Shown here: positions 27,247-36,470 of the stretch, one piece after another
Position numbering within the stretch: the stretch's first letter is position 1
How the letters are laid out: each line of letters begins with the position of its first letter
Assembly (NCBI RefSeq): GCF_010729485.1
Contig: NZ_AP022609.1
Span: 2,480,001 to 2,544,000, forward strand
Reading direction: 5' to 3'
DNA from: Mycolicibacter hiberniae
GTDB taxonomy: Bacteria; Actinomycetota; Actinomycetes; Mycobacteriales; Mycobacteriaceae
Length of the DNA: 64,000 nt
The notes under the pieces: model-generated
Seen by the model: the letters and a program-made list of their open reading frames with translations, nothing else
The model's database searches: none
Told to the model about the DNA's origin: nothing
Position numbers and translations under genes: made by a program

Positions 27247-28275
27247 TTATTTCGCGGCCCGCTCCCGCTGGATCTCCAGGGCGATGTCGATCAGCTGGTC
27301 CTCCTGGCCACCGATCAGCTTGCGCTGCCCGGCCCGGTGCAGCAACTCATGCGCCGGCACGCCGTAACGCTCACCTTGACGCACCGCGTGCTTGAGGAAG
27401 CTGGAGTACACCCCGGAGTAGCCCATGATCAGTGCGTTGCGGTCCAGCACGCACTCGGCCGGCATCGCCGGGCGCACCACTTCCTCTGCGGCATCAGCGA
27501 TGTCAAAGAAATCGATTCCGGTCTTGATCCCGACCTTGTCGAACACCCCGATCAACGCCTCCACCGGGGCGTTACCCGCGCCCGCACCGAAGCGGCGCAC
27601 CGAGCCGTCGATCTGCTTGGCGCCGGCACGCACCGCCTCCAGCGAGTTGGCAACGCCCAGCCCCAGGTTCTCGTGGCCATGGAAACCCACCTGGGCGTCA
27701 TCACCGAGCTCGGCCACCAACGCGGCCACCCGATCGCGAACACCCTCCATCACCAGCGCACCGGCCGAATCCACCACGTACACGCACTGGCAGCCGGCAT
27801 CAGCCATGATGCGGGCCTGGGCGGCCAGCTTCTCCGGGGAGACGGTGTGAGCCATCATCAAAAACCCGACGGTCTCCAGACCCAGCTCCCGCGCCAGGCC
27901 GAAATGCTGAATGGAGACATCGGCCTCGGTGCAGTGGGTAGCGATCCGGCAGATCTGCCCGCCGTTGCCCTGCGCCTGCTTCATGTCTTCCTTGGTGGCC
28001 ACGCCGGGCAGCATCAGGAAGGCGATCTTGGCGTCCTTGGCGGTCTGCGCCGCGAGCTTGATCAGCTCCTGGTCGGGCGTCTTGGAGAACCCGTAATTGA
28101 AGCTCGATCCGCCCAGGCCGTCACCGTGGGTCACCTCGATGACCGGCACCCCGGCGGCGTCGATCGCCGCCACGATCGCCGCGACCTCCGCAGGCGTGAA
28201 CTGGTGACGCTTGTGGTGCGAACCGTCGCGCAGCGAGGTGTCGGTGATCCGCACATCAAAAATGTGATCAGACAT
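27247..28275 (-). CDS. hsaF: 4-hydroxy-2-oxovalerate/hexanoate aldolase (HsaF-like)
   Basis: 342 residues of the DmpG/HsaF class II pyruvate aldolase family: [16 protein letters not shown] at the start with the metal-binding Asp and catalytic base, [15 protein letters not shown] with metal-binding histidines, and the communication domain at the C-terminus ([17 protein letters not shown]). It splits 4-hydroxy-2-oxohexanoate from steroid ring A into pyruvate and an aldehyde which is channelled to HsaG. It lies 5 bp after the HsaG gene. Confidence 0.93.
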   Translation of the reverse strand: MSDHIFDVRITDTSLRDGSHHKRHQFTPAEVAAIVAAIDAAGVPVIEVTHGDGLGGSSFNYGFSKTPDQELIKLAAQTAKDAKIAFLMLPGVATKEDMKQAQGNGGQICRIATHCTEADVSIQHFGLARELGLETVGFLMMAHTVSPEKLAAQARIMADAGCQCVYVVDSAGALVMEGVRDRVAALVAELGDDAQVGFHGHENLGLGVANSLEAVRAGAKQIDGSVRRFGAGAGNAPVEALIGVFDKVGIKTGIDFFDIADAAEEVVRPAMPAECVLDRNALIMGYSGVYSSFLKHAVRQGERYGVPAHELLHRAGQRKLIGGQEDQLIDIALEIQRERAAK

Positions 28276-28280
28276 AGCGA

Positions 28281-29210
28281 TTACGCTCCTCCAGCCTTTG
28301 CTGCCGCCATCTCACGGGCGATCTCTTCGCCGACCTTGGTCGCAGCGGCGGTCATGATGTCCAAGTTGCCCGCATACGGCGGCAGATAATCGCCGGCGCC
28401 CTCGACCTCCACGAACGTGGTCACCACCGCACGCCCCCCGGAGTTCAGCGACGGCTCATCGAACTGCGGCTCGTTGAGCAACCGGTAACCGGGCACATAG
28501 GTCTGCACCTGAGCCACCACATCCTTGATCGACGCGGTGATCGCGTCGCGGTCGGCGTCCTCGGGGATCTGGCAGAAGATCGTGTCGCGCATGATCATCG
28601 GCGGGTCGGCCGGGTTCAAGATGATGATCGCCTTGCCGCGCTGCGCACCACCGATGGTCTCCACCCCACGCGAGGTGGTCTTGGTGAACTCATCGATGTT
28701 GGCCCGGGTCCCCGGCCCAGCCGACACGCTCGCGACACTGGCCACGATCTCCGCATAGGGCACGGTGCCGCCCTGCTCTTTGACCGCACGCGTGACGGCA
28801 TACACGATCGGAATGGTGGCCTGACCACCGCAGGTGATCATGTTGACGTTCGGCGCATCGACATGCTCATGCAGATTCGCCGGCGGGATCACCGCCGGAC
28901 CCACCGCCGCCGGCGTCAAGTCGATGGCCCGGATACCGGCGGCCTCATACTTGGGCGCATACGCCTTATGCACGTAAGCACTGGTGGCCTCGAACACGAA
29001 GTCCGGCTTCTCATCGAGGGCCAACAGCCAGTCCGCCCCCTGCGCCGAGGTCTCCAGGCCGAGCTTGCGCGCCCGCGCCAAACCCTCAGACTCGGGGTCG
29101 ATGCCGATCATCCAACGCGGCTCCAGCCACTGCGAACGCAGCAACTTGTACAACAGGTCGGTACTGATATTGCCCGACCCGACGATCGCAACTGAGGCCT
29201 TAGCAGCCAT
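28281..29210 (-). CDS. hsaG: Acylating acetaldehyde/propionaldehyde dehydrogenase (HsaG-like)
   Basis: 309 residues from ATG 29210, with AGGAGC 5 nt upstream. NAD-binding [14 protein letters not shown]; catalytic Cys in [12 protein letters not shown]-terminal [16 protein letters not shown]. It forms a bifunctional complex with the aldolase and converts the aldehyde to acyl-CoA (propionyl-CoA in cholesterol breakdown). The usual third gene, the hsaE hydratase, is absent from this operon. Confidence 0.93.
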   Translation of the reverse strand: MAAKASVAIVGSGNISTDLLYKLLRSQWLEPRWMIGIDPESEGLARARKLGLETSAQGADWLLALDEKPDFVFEATSAYVHKAYAPKYEAAGIRAIDLTPAAVGPAVIPPANLHEHVDAPNVNMITCGGQATIPIVYAVTRAVKEQGGTVPYAEIVASVASVSAGPGTRANIDEFTKTTSRGVETIGGAQRGKAIIILNPADPPMIMRDTIFCQIPEDADRDAITASIKDVVAQVQTYVPGYRLLNEPQFDEPSLNSGGRAVVTTFVEVEGAGDYLPPYAGNLDIMTAAATKVGEEIAREMAAAKAGGA

Positions 29211-29220
29211 GAAAGCTCCT

Positions 29221-29239
29221 CTATTCGAATCTATTCGAA
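29221..29239. promoter_or_regulatory. TTCGAA direct repeat directly before the hsaG ribosome site
   Basis: CTATTCGAA occurs twice at a 10-bp period (29221-29229 and 29231-29239), each with a palindromic TTCGAA. It directly abuts AGGAGC. It may be a protein site in the leader or an mRNA element; its role is unknown. Confidence 0.5.
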
Positions 29240-29277
29240 AACCAGCCGGACCGAACCCAGCCCGGAAAACTCGCTGC

Positions 29278-29325
29278 ACTGTTCGCCGATCCGCGGCGGT
29301 CGGGGTGTCATCGTCTACTCACCGG
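29278..29325 (-). promoter_or_regulatory. Predicted hsaG promoter with CCG-N5-CGG-type site
   Basis: CTACTCACCGG at 29315-29325 (plus strand) is a variant of the island dyad. On the minus strand AACAGT (29283-29278) can be a -10, with start near 29271, so the dyad centre lies at about -49. Confidence 0.45.
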
Positions 29326-29331
29326 ACGTCT

Positions 29332-30177
29332 TCATCGCCCCTGTCGCTGGGTGGCGCCGGCGTCCACCGGAAGGGCGACTGCCGTGATGTAGCGGGCCTC
29401 GTCAGACACCAGGAACAGGGATGCATTGGCCACGTCCACCGACTGCACCCACGGCACGTCGAGCATGTTCATCGCCTTGGTGGCGTCGGCGAACTCACTT
29501 CGCGTTGGCGGCTGTTGCAGGTCGGGGCGGAAGGCGCACCGCACCGAGTCGTTCTGAATGAGCGGAGTGTCGACATTCGTCGGATGGACCGTGTTGACCC
29601 GAACGCGGTGCGGGGCCAGTTCATTGGCAAGGCTGCGCATCAGCCCGACCACTCCGTGTTTGGCAGCGCTGTAATGGGCGACCCCCGCCAATCCGCGCAG
29701 GCCTGCGATGGAGCTCACCAGAACCATTGCACCGCCCCCGCGGGCGATCAGGTGAGGTGCGCTCACCTGACAGGTGTGGAATACCCCGGTGAGATTGACG
29801 TCCAGCATCGTGCGCCAGGTCTCTTCGGACAGTTCGACCGCAGGACCCCGGGAAGTGATTCCCGCTGTGGCGCAAACGATATCGAGTCCGTCGTGTTGAC
29901 TAACCGCCTGGTCGACGGCTGCACACAGCGCCTCTTTGTCGCGTACATCGGCAACCGCCGATGTCATCCGGCCACCAACAACGCCCACCTGGCGGGTGGT
30001 CTCCGCAAGATCGTCGAGAGTGGCGTGCGGTACCCGGACCGTGTCGACCGGACCACACAGATCGACACCGATGATCTCAGCGCCCTCCTGGGCAAAGCGC
30101 ACCGCCTGCGCACGCCCGATTCCCCGCGCCGCGCCGGTGATCAGCGCGACTTTTCCGGCCAGCCGAGGAACGGTCAT
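29332..30177 (-). CDS. Mycofactocin-coupled-type SDR oxidoreductase
   Basis: 281 residues. Cofactor motif TGAARGIGRAQAVRFAQEGA, NAG-like segment CATAG, catalytic Tyr-x3-Lys in HYSAAKHGVVGLMR, and NTVHPTNVDTPLI with RPDLQQP following. The insertion after the cofactor motif and the HPTNVDT stretch are typical of SDRs with a non-exchangeable NAD that need mycofactocin as electron acceptor. It likely oxidises a hydroxyl of a steroid or steroid fragment. It is translationally coupled to the upstream SDR (4-bp overlap). Confidence 0.88.
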   Translation of the reverse strand: MTVPRLAGKVALITGAARGIGRAQAVRFAQEGAEIIGVDLCGPVDTVRVPHATLDDLAETTRQVGVVGGRMTSAVADVRDKEALCAAVDQAVSQHDGLDIVCATAGITSRGPAVELSEETWRTMLDVNLTGVFHTCQVSAPHLIARGGGAMVLVSSIAGLRGLAGVAHYSAAKHGVVGLMRSLANELAPHRVRVNTVHPTNVDTPLIQNDSVRCAFRPDLQQPPTRSEFADATKAMNMLDVPWVQSVDVANASLFLVSDEARYITAVALPVDAGATQRQGR

Positions 30178-30971
30178 GTCTTCTGGGTCAATCCGGCGTC
30201 GACTACCAGTTGGGCTCCGGTGATGTAGCGGGCGTCGTCGGAAGCCAGGAACACCGAGGCGTTGGCGACGTCATACGGCTGCACCCACGGCACACCCAGG
30301 AGATTGCGCGCTGCGAGAACTTTGATCGCGTCCGCTTCGGTCGGACTGTCGAGATCAGGGCAGAGTCCTCGGTAGGTCGCTTCGTTGCGGACCATCGCAG
30401 TGGCCACCGCTCCGGGGTGCACGGTGTTCACCCGGATCCCGCGCGGCCCCAGTTCGTTGGCGAGTGTGCGGGCCAGACCCACCGCGGCATGCTTGCTGGC
30501 AGTGTAGTGCGCCGTATCGCCAGGGCCACGAATTCCACTGGTGGAATTGATGATCACGACCGAGGCGCCCGGCCGCAGGTGTGGCGCAGCAGCCTTGACG
30601 GTATGCCACACACCGGTGAGGTTGATGTCGAGCGCGTCCTGCCAGACCTCGCCGGGCAGTTCCCACACCGGGGCGCCGGGAGCGTGGACTCCGGCATTGG
30701 CGATCACGATGTCCAGGGCGCCCAGCGCTGTCACGCCGGCACCGACGGCGGCCGACAGCGAACAAAGATCCCGGACATCGGCGATGGCGGTGAAGCATCT
30801 GCGGTCCTTGTCGGCCAGTACCGTCGCCATGATCGACAGATCGTCTACCGCGCTGGATCGGTCAATGGCGATGATGTCTGCACCGGCCTCAGCCAGCTGC
30901 TCGCAGTGCGCACGCCCCGTACCGCGCGCGGCGCCGGTGACCACGGCGACTTTGCCGGCGAGGTTGGGCAT
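30174..30971 (-). CDS. Second mycofactocin-coupled-type SDR oxidoreductase
   Basis: 265 residues from ATG 30971, which overlaps the stop of the BVMO gene. Cofactor motif TGAARGTGRAHCEQLAEAGA, NAGVHAPG, catalytic HYTASKHAAVGLARTLA and NTVHPGAVATAMV followed by CPDLDSPT. It resembles the neighbouring SDR and probably arose from it by duplication, with divergence in the substrate region. The likely role is oxidation of an alcohol made by the BVMO/esterase steps. Confidence 0.88.
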   Translation of the reverse strand: MPNLAGKVAVVTGAARGTGRAHCEQLAEAGADIIAIDRSSAVDDLSIMATVLADKDRRCFTAIADVRDLCSLSAAVGAGVTALGALDIVIANAGVHAPGAPVWELPGEVWQDALDINLTGVWHTVKAAAPHLRPGASVVIINSTSGIRGPGDTAHYTASKHAAVGLARTLANELGPRGIRVNTVHPGAVATAMVRNEATYRGLCPDLDSPTEADAIKVLAARNLLGVPWVQPYDVANASVFLASDDARYITGAQLVVDAGLTQKT

Positions 30972-32584
30972 CAGGATGCCTTGATCAGGGTGAATCCCTT
31001 GTACCCTGCGTCGGCGACCTCGGCGCAGATATCGAGGTAGGTGGCGAAGCCGCCGATGAAGAGCATGAACACGCGGGGCTTTCCGGGCACGTTGGCCCCC
31101 ACATACCAAGAGTTCGCCTTGGGGAAAAGGGTGGCATCGGCCAGACGATTGCATTCCGCGACCCAGGCGTCGACGGCACCGGGAATGGCCTCGATAGCCG
31201 CGTAGCCATGTTGGTCCAGATAGGCGATGGCCGCGGAGATCCACTGGATGTGCGCCTCGGCGTGCAGCACCATATTGGCCAGCACTGCCGGTGCGCCGGG
31301 ACCGGATACCAAGAACAGATTGGGAAATCCGTCGACACCGAGCCCGAGGTAGGTGCGAGGGCCATGTGACCAATCATCGGCCAGCTTCTGACCGCCCCGA
31401 CCGACGATATCGATCTTGGCCAGTGTGCCGGTCATGGCGTCGAAACCGGTCGCCAGGACGATGGCGTCGAGTTCGTAGTGCATCTCGGACGTCGCGATGC
31501 CCGATTCGTCGATCGCCTCGATCGGGGTCTTGCGAACACTGACCAATGTGACGTTGGGGCGATTGAACGTTTGGAAATAGTTGGTGTCGGTGCAGATTCG
31601 CTTCGTGCCGATCGGATGGTCTTTGGGGATCAGCAGGTCGGCGACTTCGGGGTCGTCGATCACGGCGCGAATCTTGCCTTCGTAGAACTTTCGGGCCTCC
31701 TCGTTGGCCTCGATGTCGATCATCTGGTCAGCGAAGGTCTTGGAGAACAACACCCCGCCCAGCTGCCAGCGTTCCTCGAAGGCCGCACGGCGCTCTTCGG
31801 GCGTGGCCTGCATGGTCAGCTTCGGATGTGGCACATGCGGCGACCCACCGCCACTGCGCCAGGACATCTGGCGCCGTTCGTCGTACGTGGCCTTGGCGTG
31901 AGCGATCTCCTCGGCGGTCAACGGGCGGTTGCCCGCGGGCACGCTGTAGTTCGGGCTGCGCTGGAAGACGACCAGCTGTGCGGCCTGCTCGGCGATGATC
32001 GGAATCGATTGCACACCCGAAGAACCGGTCCCGATGACGCCGACCCGCTTTCCGGTGAAGTCCACGTCTTCGTGCGGCCAGTGCGCGGTGTGATAGATCT
32101 CACCGCCGAAGGTCTGCAGTCCCGGGATGTCCGGAGTCAACGGTGAGGACAGCGGCCCGGTGGCCATCACCACGAAGCGCGCGACGACGGTTTCTCCGGT
32201 GTCGGTCGCGATCGTCCATCGCATCGTGTCCTCGTCGAGAGCAGCCGATACCACCCTGGCGTTGAAGGTGATCCCCTGCCGCAGATCCAGCTTGTCGGCT
32301 ACCCAGTTGATGTAGTCGAGGATCTCGGACTGGGTGGCGTACTTCTCTGTCCAGGTCCACTCCTGCTGCAACTCATCGGAGAACGAATAGCAGTAGTCCA
32401 GGCTCTCGACATCGCAGCGCGCTCCCGGATACCGATTGAAGTACCAGGTTCCTCCGACCTCGGGTGCCGCTTCGAAGACGCGCACCGACAGCCCCTGTTG
32501 CCGGAACTTGTGCAGGGCATACAGGCCACCGAACCCGGCACCCACCACGATGACGTCGACATTGCTCTCGGTCGCGCTGTTCAC
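30971..32584 (-). CDS. Baeyer-Villiger monooxygenase, cyclohexanone monooxygenase type
   Basis: 537 residues if the GTG at 32584 is used; an upstream GTG at 32593 adds three. FAD motif VVGAGFGGLYALHKFR, BVMO fingerprint F-x-G-x3-H-x3-W-P in FGGEIYHTAHWPHEDVD, and NADP motif GVIGTGSSGVQ. Converts ketones to esters or lactones with NADPH and oxygen. I prefer 32584 because TACGGT lies 7 nt upstream, as for other leaderless genes of the island. It heads an operon with two SDR genes. Confidence 0.9.
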   Translation of the reverse strand: MNSATESNVDVIVVGAGFGGLYALHKFRQQGLSVRVFEAAPEVGGTWYFNRYPGARCDVESLDYCYSFSDELQQEWTWTEKYATQSEILDYINWVADKLDLRQGITFNARVVSAALDEDTMRWTIATDTGETVVARFVVMATGPLSSPLTPDIPGLQTFGGEIYHTAHWPHEDVDFTGKRVGVIGTGSSGVQSIPIIAEQAAQLVVFQRSPNYSVPAGNRPLTAEEIAHAKATYDERRQMSWRSGGGSPHVPHPKLTMQATPEERRAAFEERWQLGGVLFSKTFADQMIDIEANEEARKFYEGKIRAVIDDPEVADLLIPKDHPIGTKRICTDTNYFQTFNRPNVTLVSVRKTPIEAIDESGIATSEMHYELDAIVLATGFDAMTGTLAKIDIVGRGGQKLADDWSHGPRTYLGLGVDGFPNLFLVSGPGAPAVLANMVLHAEAHIQWISAAIAYLDQHGYAAIEAIPGAVDAWVAECNRLADATLFPKANSWYVGANVPGKPRVFMLFIGGFATYLDICAEVADAGYKGFTLIKAS

Positions 32585-32591
32585 GGCGGCC

Positions 32592-32642
32592 ACCGTAGGC
32601 AGTCACCGAGCGTTCCGGCGCCGACACTTCCCGGTCAACGGG
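32592..32642 (-). promoter_or_regulatory. Predicted BVMO promoter with CCG-N5-CGG dyad
   Basis: Dyad CCCGGTCAACGGG at 32630-32642, centre 32636. On the minus strand it reads CCCGTTGACCGGGA. The -10 TACGGT (32597-32592) ends 7 nt before GTG 32584. Dyad centre is 52 bp from the start codon. Confidence 0.55.
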
Positions 32643-32658
32643 CATCGGGAAATTTCTC

Positions 32659-32707
32659 CCGGCCACCGGTGAGGGCATCCGGCGGAAGTCGCGCGCTTCC
32701 TCACAAT
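32659..32707 (+). promoter_or_regulatory. Predicted kshB promoter with CCG-N5-CGG dyad
   Basis: Dyad CCGGCCACCGG at 32659-32669, centre 32664. The -10 CACAAT (32702-32707) ends 7 nt before ATG 32715, so the mRNA may begin at the start codon. Dyad centre is 51 bp upstream of that ATG. Confidence 0.55.
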
Positions 32708-32714
32708 GTCGGCC

Positions 32715-33776
32715 ATGACCGATGCAGAATCTGCCGAACGAGCCGGGGGCGGCACCCGCGCCGTAGCACTGACCGTCACAGCCGTCATCGAGGAAAGCCA
32801 CGACGCGAAGTCGGTGGTGCTGGCGATTCCCGACGAGCACCGGGCCCGATTCGACTACCGGCCGGGACAGTTCCTGACGATGCGCGTACCAAGCGACCTG
32901 ACCGGGTCGGCCGCCCGCTGCTACTCGCTGGCAAGTTCTCCGCACACCGATGATGTGCACAAGGTCACCGTCAAGCGGACGAACGGCGGCTATGTGTCGA
33001 ACTGGCTGTGCGACAACGTTTCCGTTGGCGACACGATCGATGCCCTGCCGCCGTCAGGACAGTTCACACCCGCGGACCTGGACGCGGACTTTCTGTTGTG
33101 GGCAGCAGGCAGCGGGGTCACCCCGGTGATGTCGATTCTCAAGTCCGCGCTGGCTGCAGGCACCGGACGGGTGGTGCTGTGCTACGCCAACCGTGACGAG
33201 CGTTCGGTCATCTTCGCCGCCGAGTTGCGAGACCTGGCTGCGCGGTACGCCGGTCGGCTCACCGTTCTGCACTGGCTCGAGTCGATCCAGGGTCTGCCTA
33301 CTCGCGCCCAGTTGGGCGGCTTCGCCCGGATGTTCACCACCTACCAGTCCTTCGTATGCGGCCCCGAGCCGTTTATGGCGGCGGTGAAAGAGGCGTTGGG
33401 CGAGGCCGGCGTGCCACGCGGCAACATCCACCTCGAAGTGTTCCAGTCGCTCACCGGTGATCCCTTTGCCGAATTCTCGATCGAGGACATCGCCGGCGAC
33501 GCGGAGGCGGCCGACACGGAGGTCAGCATCGACGGGCAGACCCATCACCTCTGCTGGCCCAAGTCCCGCAACCTGGTTGACGTGATGCTCAGCCAGGGGA
33601 TTGACGTGCCGTTCTCCTGCCGGGAGGGCAACTGCGGCTCGTGTGCGGCAACGGTGCTCGACGGGCAGGTCGATTTGGGCAATGCCGCGATCCTCGAACC
33701 AGAAGACATCGCCGAGGGGTTGTTCCTGGCCTGCCAGGCACGCCCGCTGTCGAGCAGGCTAAGAGTCGAGTTTTGA
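32715..33776 (+). CDS. kshB: Ferredoxin reductase, 3-ketosteroid 9-alpha-hydroxylase reductase (KshB-like)
   Basis: 353 residues from ATG 32715; another ATG at 32706 is less likely. FAD domain (DYRPGQFLTMRVP, RCYSLASSPH), NAD domain (LLWAAGSGVTPVMSILK, VCGPEPFM) and C-terminal plant-type ferredoxin (SCREGNCGSCAATV, with the last Cys in ACQARP). It delivers electrons from NADH to a Rieske oxygenase, presumably the KshA encoded at 55.1-56.2 kb. The distance from its partner is unusual, but both have the same type of promoter. Confidence 0.87.
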   Translation: MTDAESAERAGGGTRAVALTVTAVIEESHDAKSVVLAIPDEHRARFDYRPGQFLTMRVPSDLTGSAARCYSLASSPHTDDVHKVTVKRTNGGYVSNWLCDNVSVGDTIDALPPSGQFTPADLDADFLLWAAGSGVTPVMSILKSALAAGTGRVVLCYANRDERSVIFAAELRDLAARYAGRLTVLHWLESIQGLPTRAQLGGFARMFTTYQSFVCGPEPFMAAVKEALGEAGVPRGNIHLEVFQSLTGDPFAEFSIEDIAGDAEAADTEVSIDGQTHHLCWPKSRNLVDVMLSQGIDVPFSCREGNCGSCAATVLDGQVDLGNAAILEPEDIAEGLFLACQARPLSSRLRVEF

Positions 33777-33795
33777 TGTCGACGGTGAATGTCGT

Positions 33796-33844
33796 CCGCT
33801 CACCGGGACGAGGTCGGCAACCGCGGACTCGCCGCGTCCACCAT
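33796..33844 (+). promoter_or_regulatory. Predicted hsaA promoter with CCG-N5-CGG dyad
   Basis: Dyad CCGCTCACCGG at 33796-33806, centre 33801. The -10-like CACCAT (33839-33844) ends 7 nt before ATG 33852. The dyad centre is 51 bp upstream of the ATG. Confidence 0.55.
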
Positions 33845-33851
33845 CGTTGCC

Positions 33852-35033
33852 ATGACTAAACGGGTGATCGACCGCGTCGCGGAGCTGGCCGACCAGCTGC
33901 GCGGGCAAGCCGAAGAAGCCGAGAAGATCGGCAAGCTGACCGACAACACAGTCAAGTCGATGAAGGAGATCGGCAGCATTCGGCTGTTGCAGTCGAAGAA
34001 GCACGGCGGGCTACAGGTGCACCCACGTGAGTTCGCCGAAACGGTGATGGCGACCGCCGCGCTGGATCCGTCCGCGGGGTGGATCAACGGTGTGGTCGGC
34101 GTTCACCCCTACCAGCTCGCCTACGCCGATCCTCGCGTCGGCGACGAGATCTGGGCCGACGACGTCGACACCTGGGTGGCTTCGCCCTACGCTCCACAAG
34201 GCGTCGCCAAGCCGGTTGACGGTGGTTACCTCTTCAACGGCCGTTGGCAGTTCAGTTCCGGCACCGACCACTGTGACTGGATCATTCTGGGCGCCATGAT
34301 CGGTGATACCGAGGGCAAGCCGTTGATGCCCCCGCAGATGCTGCACATGATCCTGCCGCGCAAGGACTACCAGATCGTCGAGGATTCCTGGGACGTCGTC
34401 GGATTGCGAGGCACCGGCTCCAAGGACGTCATCGTCTCCGATGCCTTCGTGCCGACCTACCGCACGATGAACGCATTGGAAGTAATGGACGGCACCGCCC
34501 AACGCGAGGCCGGGATGACCGAGACGCTGTATCTGATGCCGTGGTCGACGATGTTCCCGCTCGGCATCTCTTCGGCGACCATCGGCATCGCCGAGGGTGC
34601 GTTGGCCGCTGCGTTGGACTACCAGCGCTCGCGGGTCAACTCCAGCGGTGTGGCGATCAAAGACGACCCCTACGTGATGTTCGCGATCGGCGAAGCCGCC
34701 GCCGACATCAACGCCGCTCGCCAGGAACTCCTGGCCAACGCCGACCGGATCTATGACATGGTCGACGCCGGCAAGGAAGTCTCGTTCGAGGATCGAGCGG
34801 CCGGGCGCCGCACACAGATTCGCGCGGTATGGCGTGCCGTCTCCGCGGTCGACGAACTGTTCGCCCGGTGTGGCGGCAACGCGACGCGGATGGACAAGCC
34901 ACTGCAGCGCTACTGGCGTGACGTTCACGTCGGTCAGGTGCATGCCATCCACGCCCCGGGAACGGTCTATCACGCCTCGGCGCTGAGTTCGCTCGGCGTG
35001 GACCCGCAGGGCCCCCTGCGGGCGATGATCTAG
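33852..35033 (+). CDS. hsaA: Flavin-dependent steroid monooxygenase (HsaA-like)
   Basis: 393 residues from ATG 33852 (MTKRVIDRVAELADQ). It belongs to the acyl-CoA-dehydrogenase-fold monooxygenases (group D): GYLFNGRWQFSSGTDHCDW, VVGLRGTGSKDVIVSDAFVP, QRYWRDVHVGQVHA. Length and motifs agree with HsaA, which hydroxylates 3-HSA to a catechol using FMNH2 supplied by HsaB. A flavin reductase of the HsaB type lies at 58.9 kb. An ATG at 33789 gives a longer form, but the promoter reading favours 33852. The HsaC gene follows 10 bp later. Confidence 0.88.
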   Translation: MTKRVIDRVAELADQLRGQAEEAEKIGKLTDNTVKSMKEIGSIRLLQSKKHGGLQVHPREFAETVMATAALDPSAGWINGVVGVHPYQLAYADPRVGDEIWADDVDTWVASPYAPQGVAKPVDGGYLFNGRWQFSSGTDHCDWIILGAMIGDTEGKPLMPPQMLHMILPRKDYQIVEDSWDVVGLRGTGSKDVIVSDAFVPTYRTMNALEVMDGTAQREAGMTETLYLMPWSTMFPLGISSATIGIAEGALAAALDYQRSRVNSSGVAIKDDPYVMFAIGEAAADINAARQELLANADRIYDMVDAGKEVSFEDRAAGRRTQIRAVWRAVSAVDELFARCGGNATRMDKPLQRYWRDVHVGQVHAIHAPGTVYHASALSSLGVDPQGPLRAMI

Positions 35034-35043
35034 GGGTCGACCT

Positions 35044-35952
35044 GTGAGCCCGATCAAGAGCCTCGGTTACGTGACGGTAAAAGCCACCGACATCGAGAAG
35101 TGGCGCCACTTCGCCTTCGGCGTGCTGGGTTTCGCCCAAGGCAGCGGACCCGATCCGGATTCGCTGTACCTGCGGATGGACGAACGCGCCGCCCGGGTCG
35201 TGGTATCCCCGGGCGAAACCGACAAGATCGTGACCGTCGGCTGGGAAGTGCGTGACCATGCGGAACTGCAGACGCTCGCGCAGAGGCTCGAGTCCGCCGG
35301 CGTCCCGTACAAGCAACTGTCGCTGGCCGAAGCGGACGCCCGCCGTGTCGAAGCGGTCATCGCGTTCGAAGACCCGGCCGGCACTTCGCTGGAAGTCTTT
35401 CACGGACCGGTACTCGATCACAGCCCGATCATCACGCCGTTCGGCGCACGATTCGTGACGGGCGACCAGGGCCTCGGACATGTGGTGCTGCCCGCCCTCG
35501 ATGTCGAGGGCTCGGCTCGGTTCTACACCGAGGTTTTGGGGTTCAAGTCACGCGGCGCCTTCCGGGTGCCCGTCCCGCCCGAGTTCGGACCGGTACGCGT
35601 GCGCTTCCTGGGTATCAACGAGCGTCATCACAGCCTGGCGCTGTGCCCCGCGGCGACGCTGCGCGACCCCGGTTTGATCCACCTCATGGTCGAAGTCGAC
35701 AGCCTCGACAGCGTCGGCCAGGCGCTTGACCGCGTCGCCAAGGACGGCTTCCAACTGTCTTCCACGCTGGGTCGGCACACCAACGACAAGATGGTGTCGT
35801 TCTACGTCCGCGCACCTGGGGATTGGGACATCGAGTTCGGCACCGACGGCATGCGGGTCGACGACACCTACTACACCGCCGAAGAAATCACGGCAGACAG
35901 CTACTGGGGACACCAGTGGGTGGACGACCTGCCTGCGGCGATGCGCCCCTGA
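35044..35952 (+). CDS. hsaC: Extradiol ring-cleavage dioxygenase (HsaC-like)
   Basis: 302 residues from GTG 35044. Two vicinal-oxygen-chelate domains. The likely iron ligands are His146 (GLGHVVLP), His213 (LIHLMVEV) and Glu264 (WDIEFGTDG); catalytic residues His196 and Tyr254 are also in place. It cleaves a catechol ring meta to the hydroxyls: for steroids 3,4-DHSA to 4,9-DSHA. It is in an operon with the HsaA-like gene. Its product would need an HsaD hydrolase, which I do not find in this window. Confidence 0.92.
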   Translation: MSPIKSLGYVTVKATDIEKWRHFAFGVLGFAQGSGPDPDSLYLRMDERAARVVVSPGETDKIVTVGWEVRDHAELQTLAQRLESAGVPYKQLSLAEADARRVEAVIAFEDPAGTSLEVFHGPVLDHSPIITPFGARFVTGDQGLGHVVLPALDVEGSARFYTEVLGFKSRGAFRVPVPPEFGPVRVRFLGINERHHSLALCPAATLRDPGLIHLMVEVDSLDSVGQALDRVAKDGFQLSSTLGRHTNDKMVSFYVRAPGDWDIEFGTDGMRVDDTYYTAEEITADSYWGHQWVDDLPAAMRP

Positions 35953-36381
35953 TCCTGGCTAAACTCCCCGGCCGGCCATCGCGTGGCCAGCTGAGACTGC
36001 GAAGTCGACATCGCCGACATAGGCCGGGCGCGGCCAGCGCCGGATTCATAGTGATGAAGCCGCTGTATACACCGCCGCCCAAGCACCGCGCCCGGCGCGC
36101 GCTGGTGTCGGCTGCCGGGCTTGGCCTACAACGAGGCGATAGCGGCGCAGACTCTGGGCGCCGACCTGCCCACCTGGACGCCACCGACGCGGCCGCATTC
36201 ATCGATCCGGAGCACTGGGGCGCCGACACGATCGTCGTCCTGGAATCACTGATGGGGGCAGCCGCTTCGAACGGCCGGCGGGGCTCGGCGCGGCTTACGC
36301 CTGACGAACAGCCGGGCCACGATGCCGAGTTACAAGTTTGCCAGTTCGCACCTAAGTCCAGCCCCGTCCCGTCAATCCGGA

Positions 36382-36434
36382 TTGCTGACTGGGACCCCTG
36401 GCGTTGGGGGATCGCGGGTGCGCGGGCACACCAT
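36382..36434 (+). promoter_or_regulatory. Predicted iclR promoter with variant CCG-N5-CGG site
   Basis: TTGCTGACTGGGA (36382-36394) matches the extended island motif at its core (CTGAC and TGGGA) but not in its left half. CACCAT at 36429-36434 is identical to the hsaA -10. Start would be near 36441, with the site centre at about -54. Confidence 0.4.
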
Positions 36435-36470
36435 TCAGCCCGAAGTGTGACAGCAGCAACACCGATGTGG

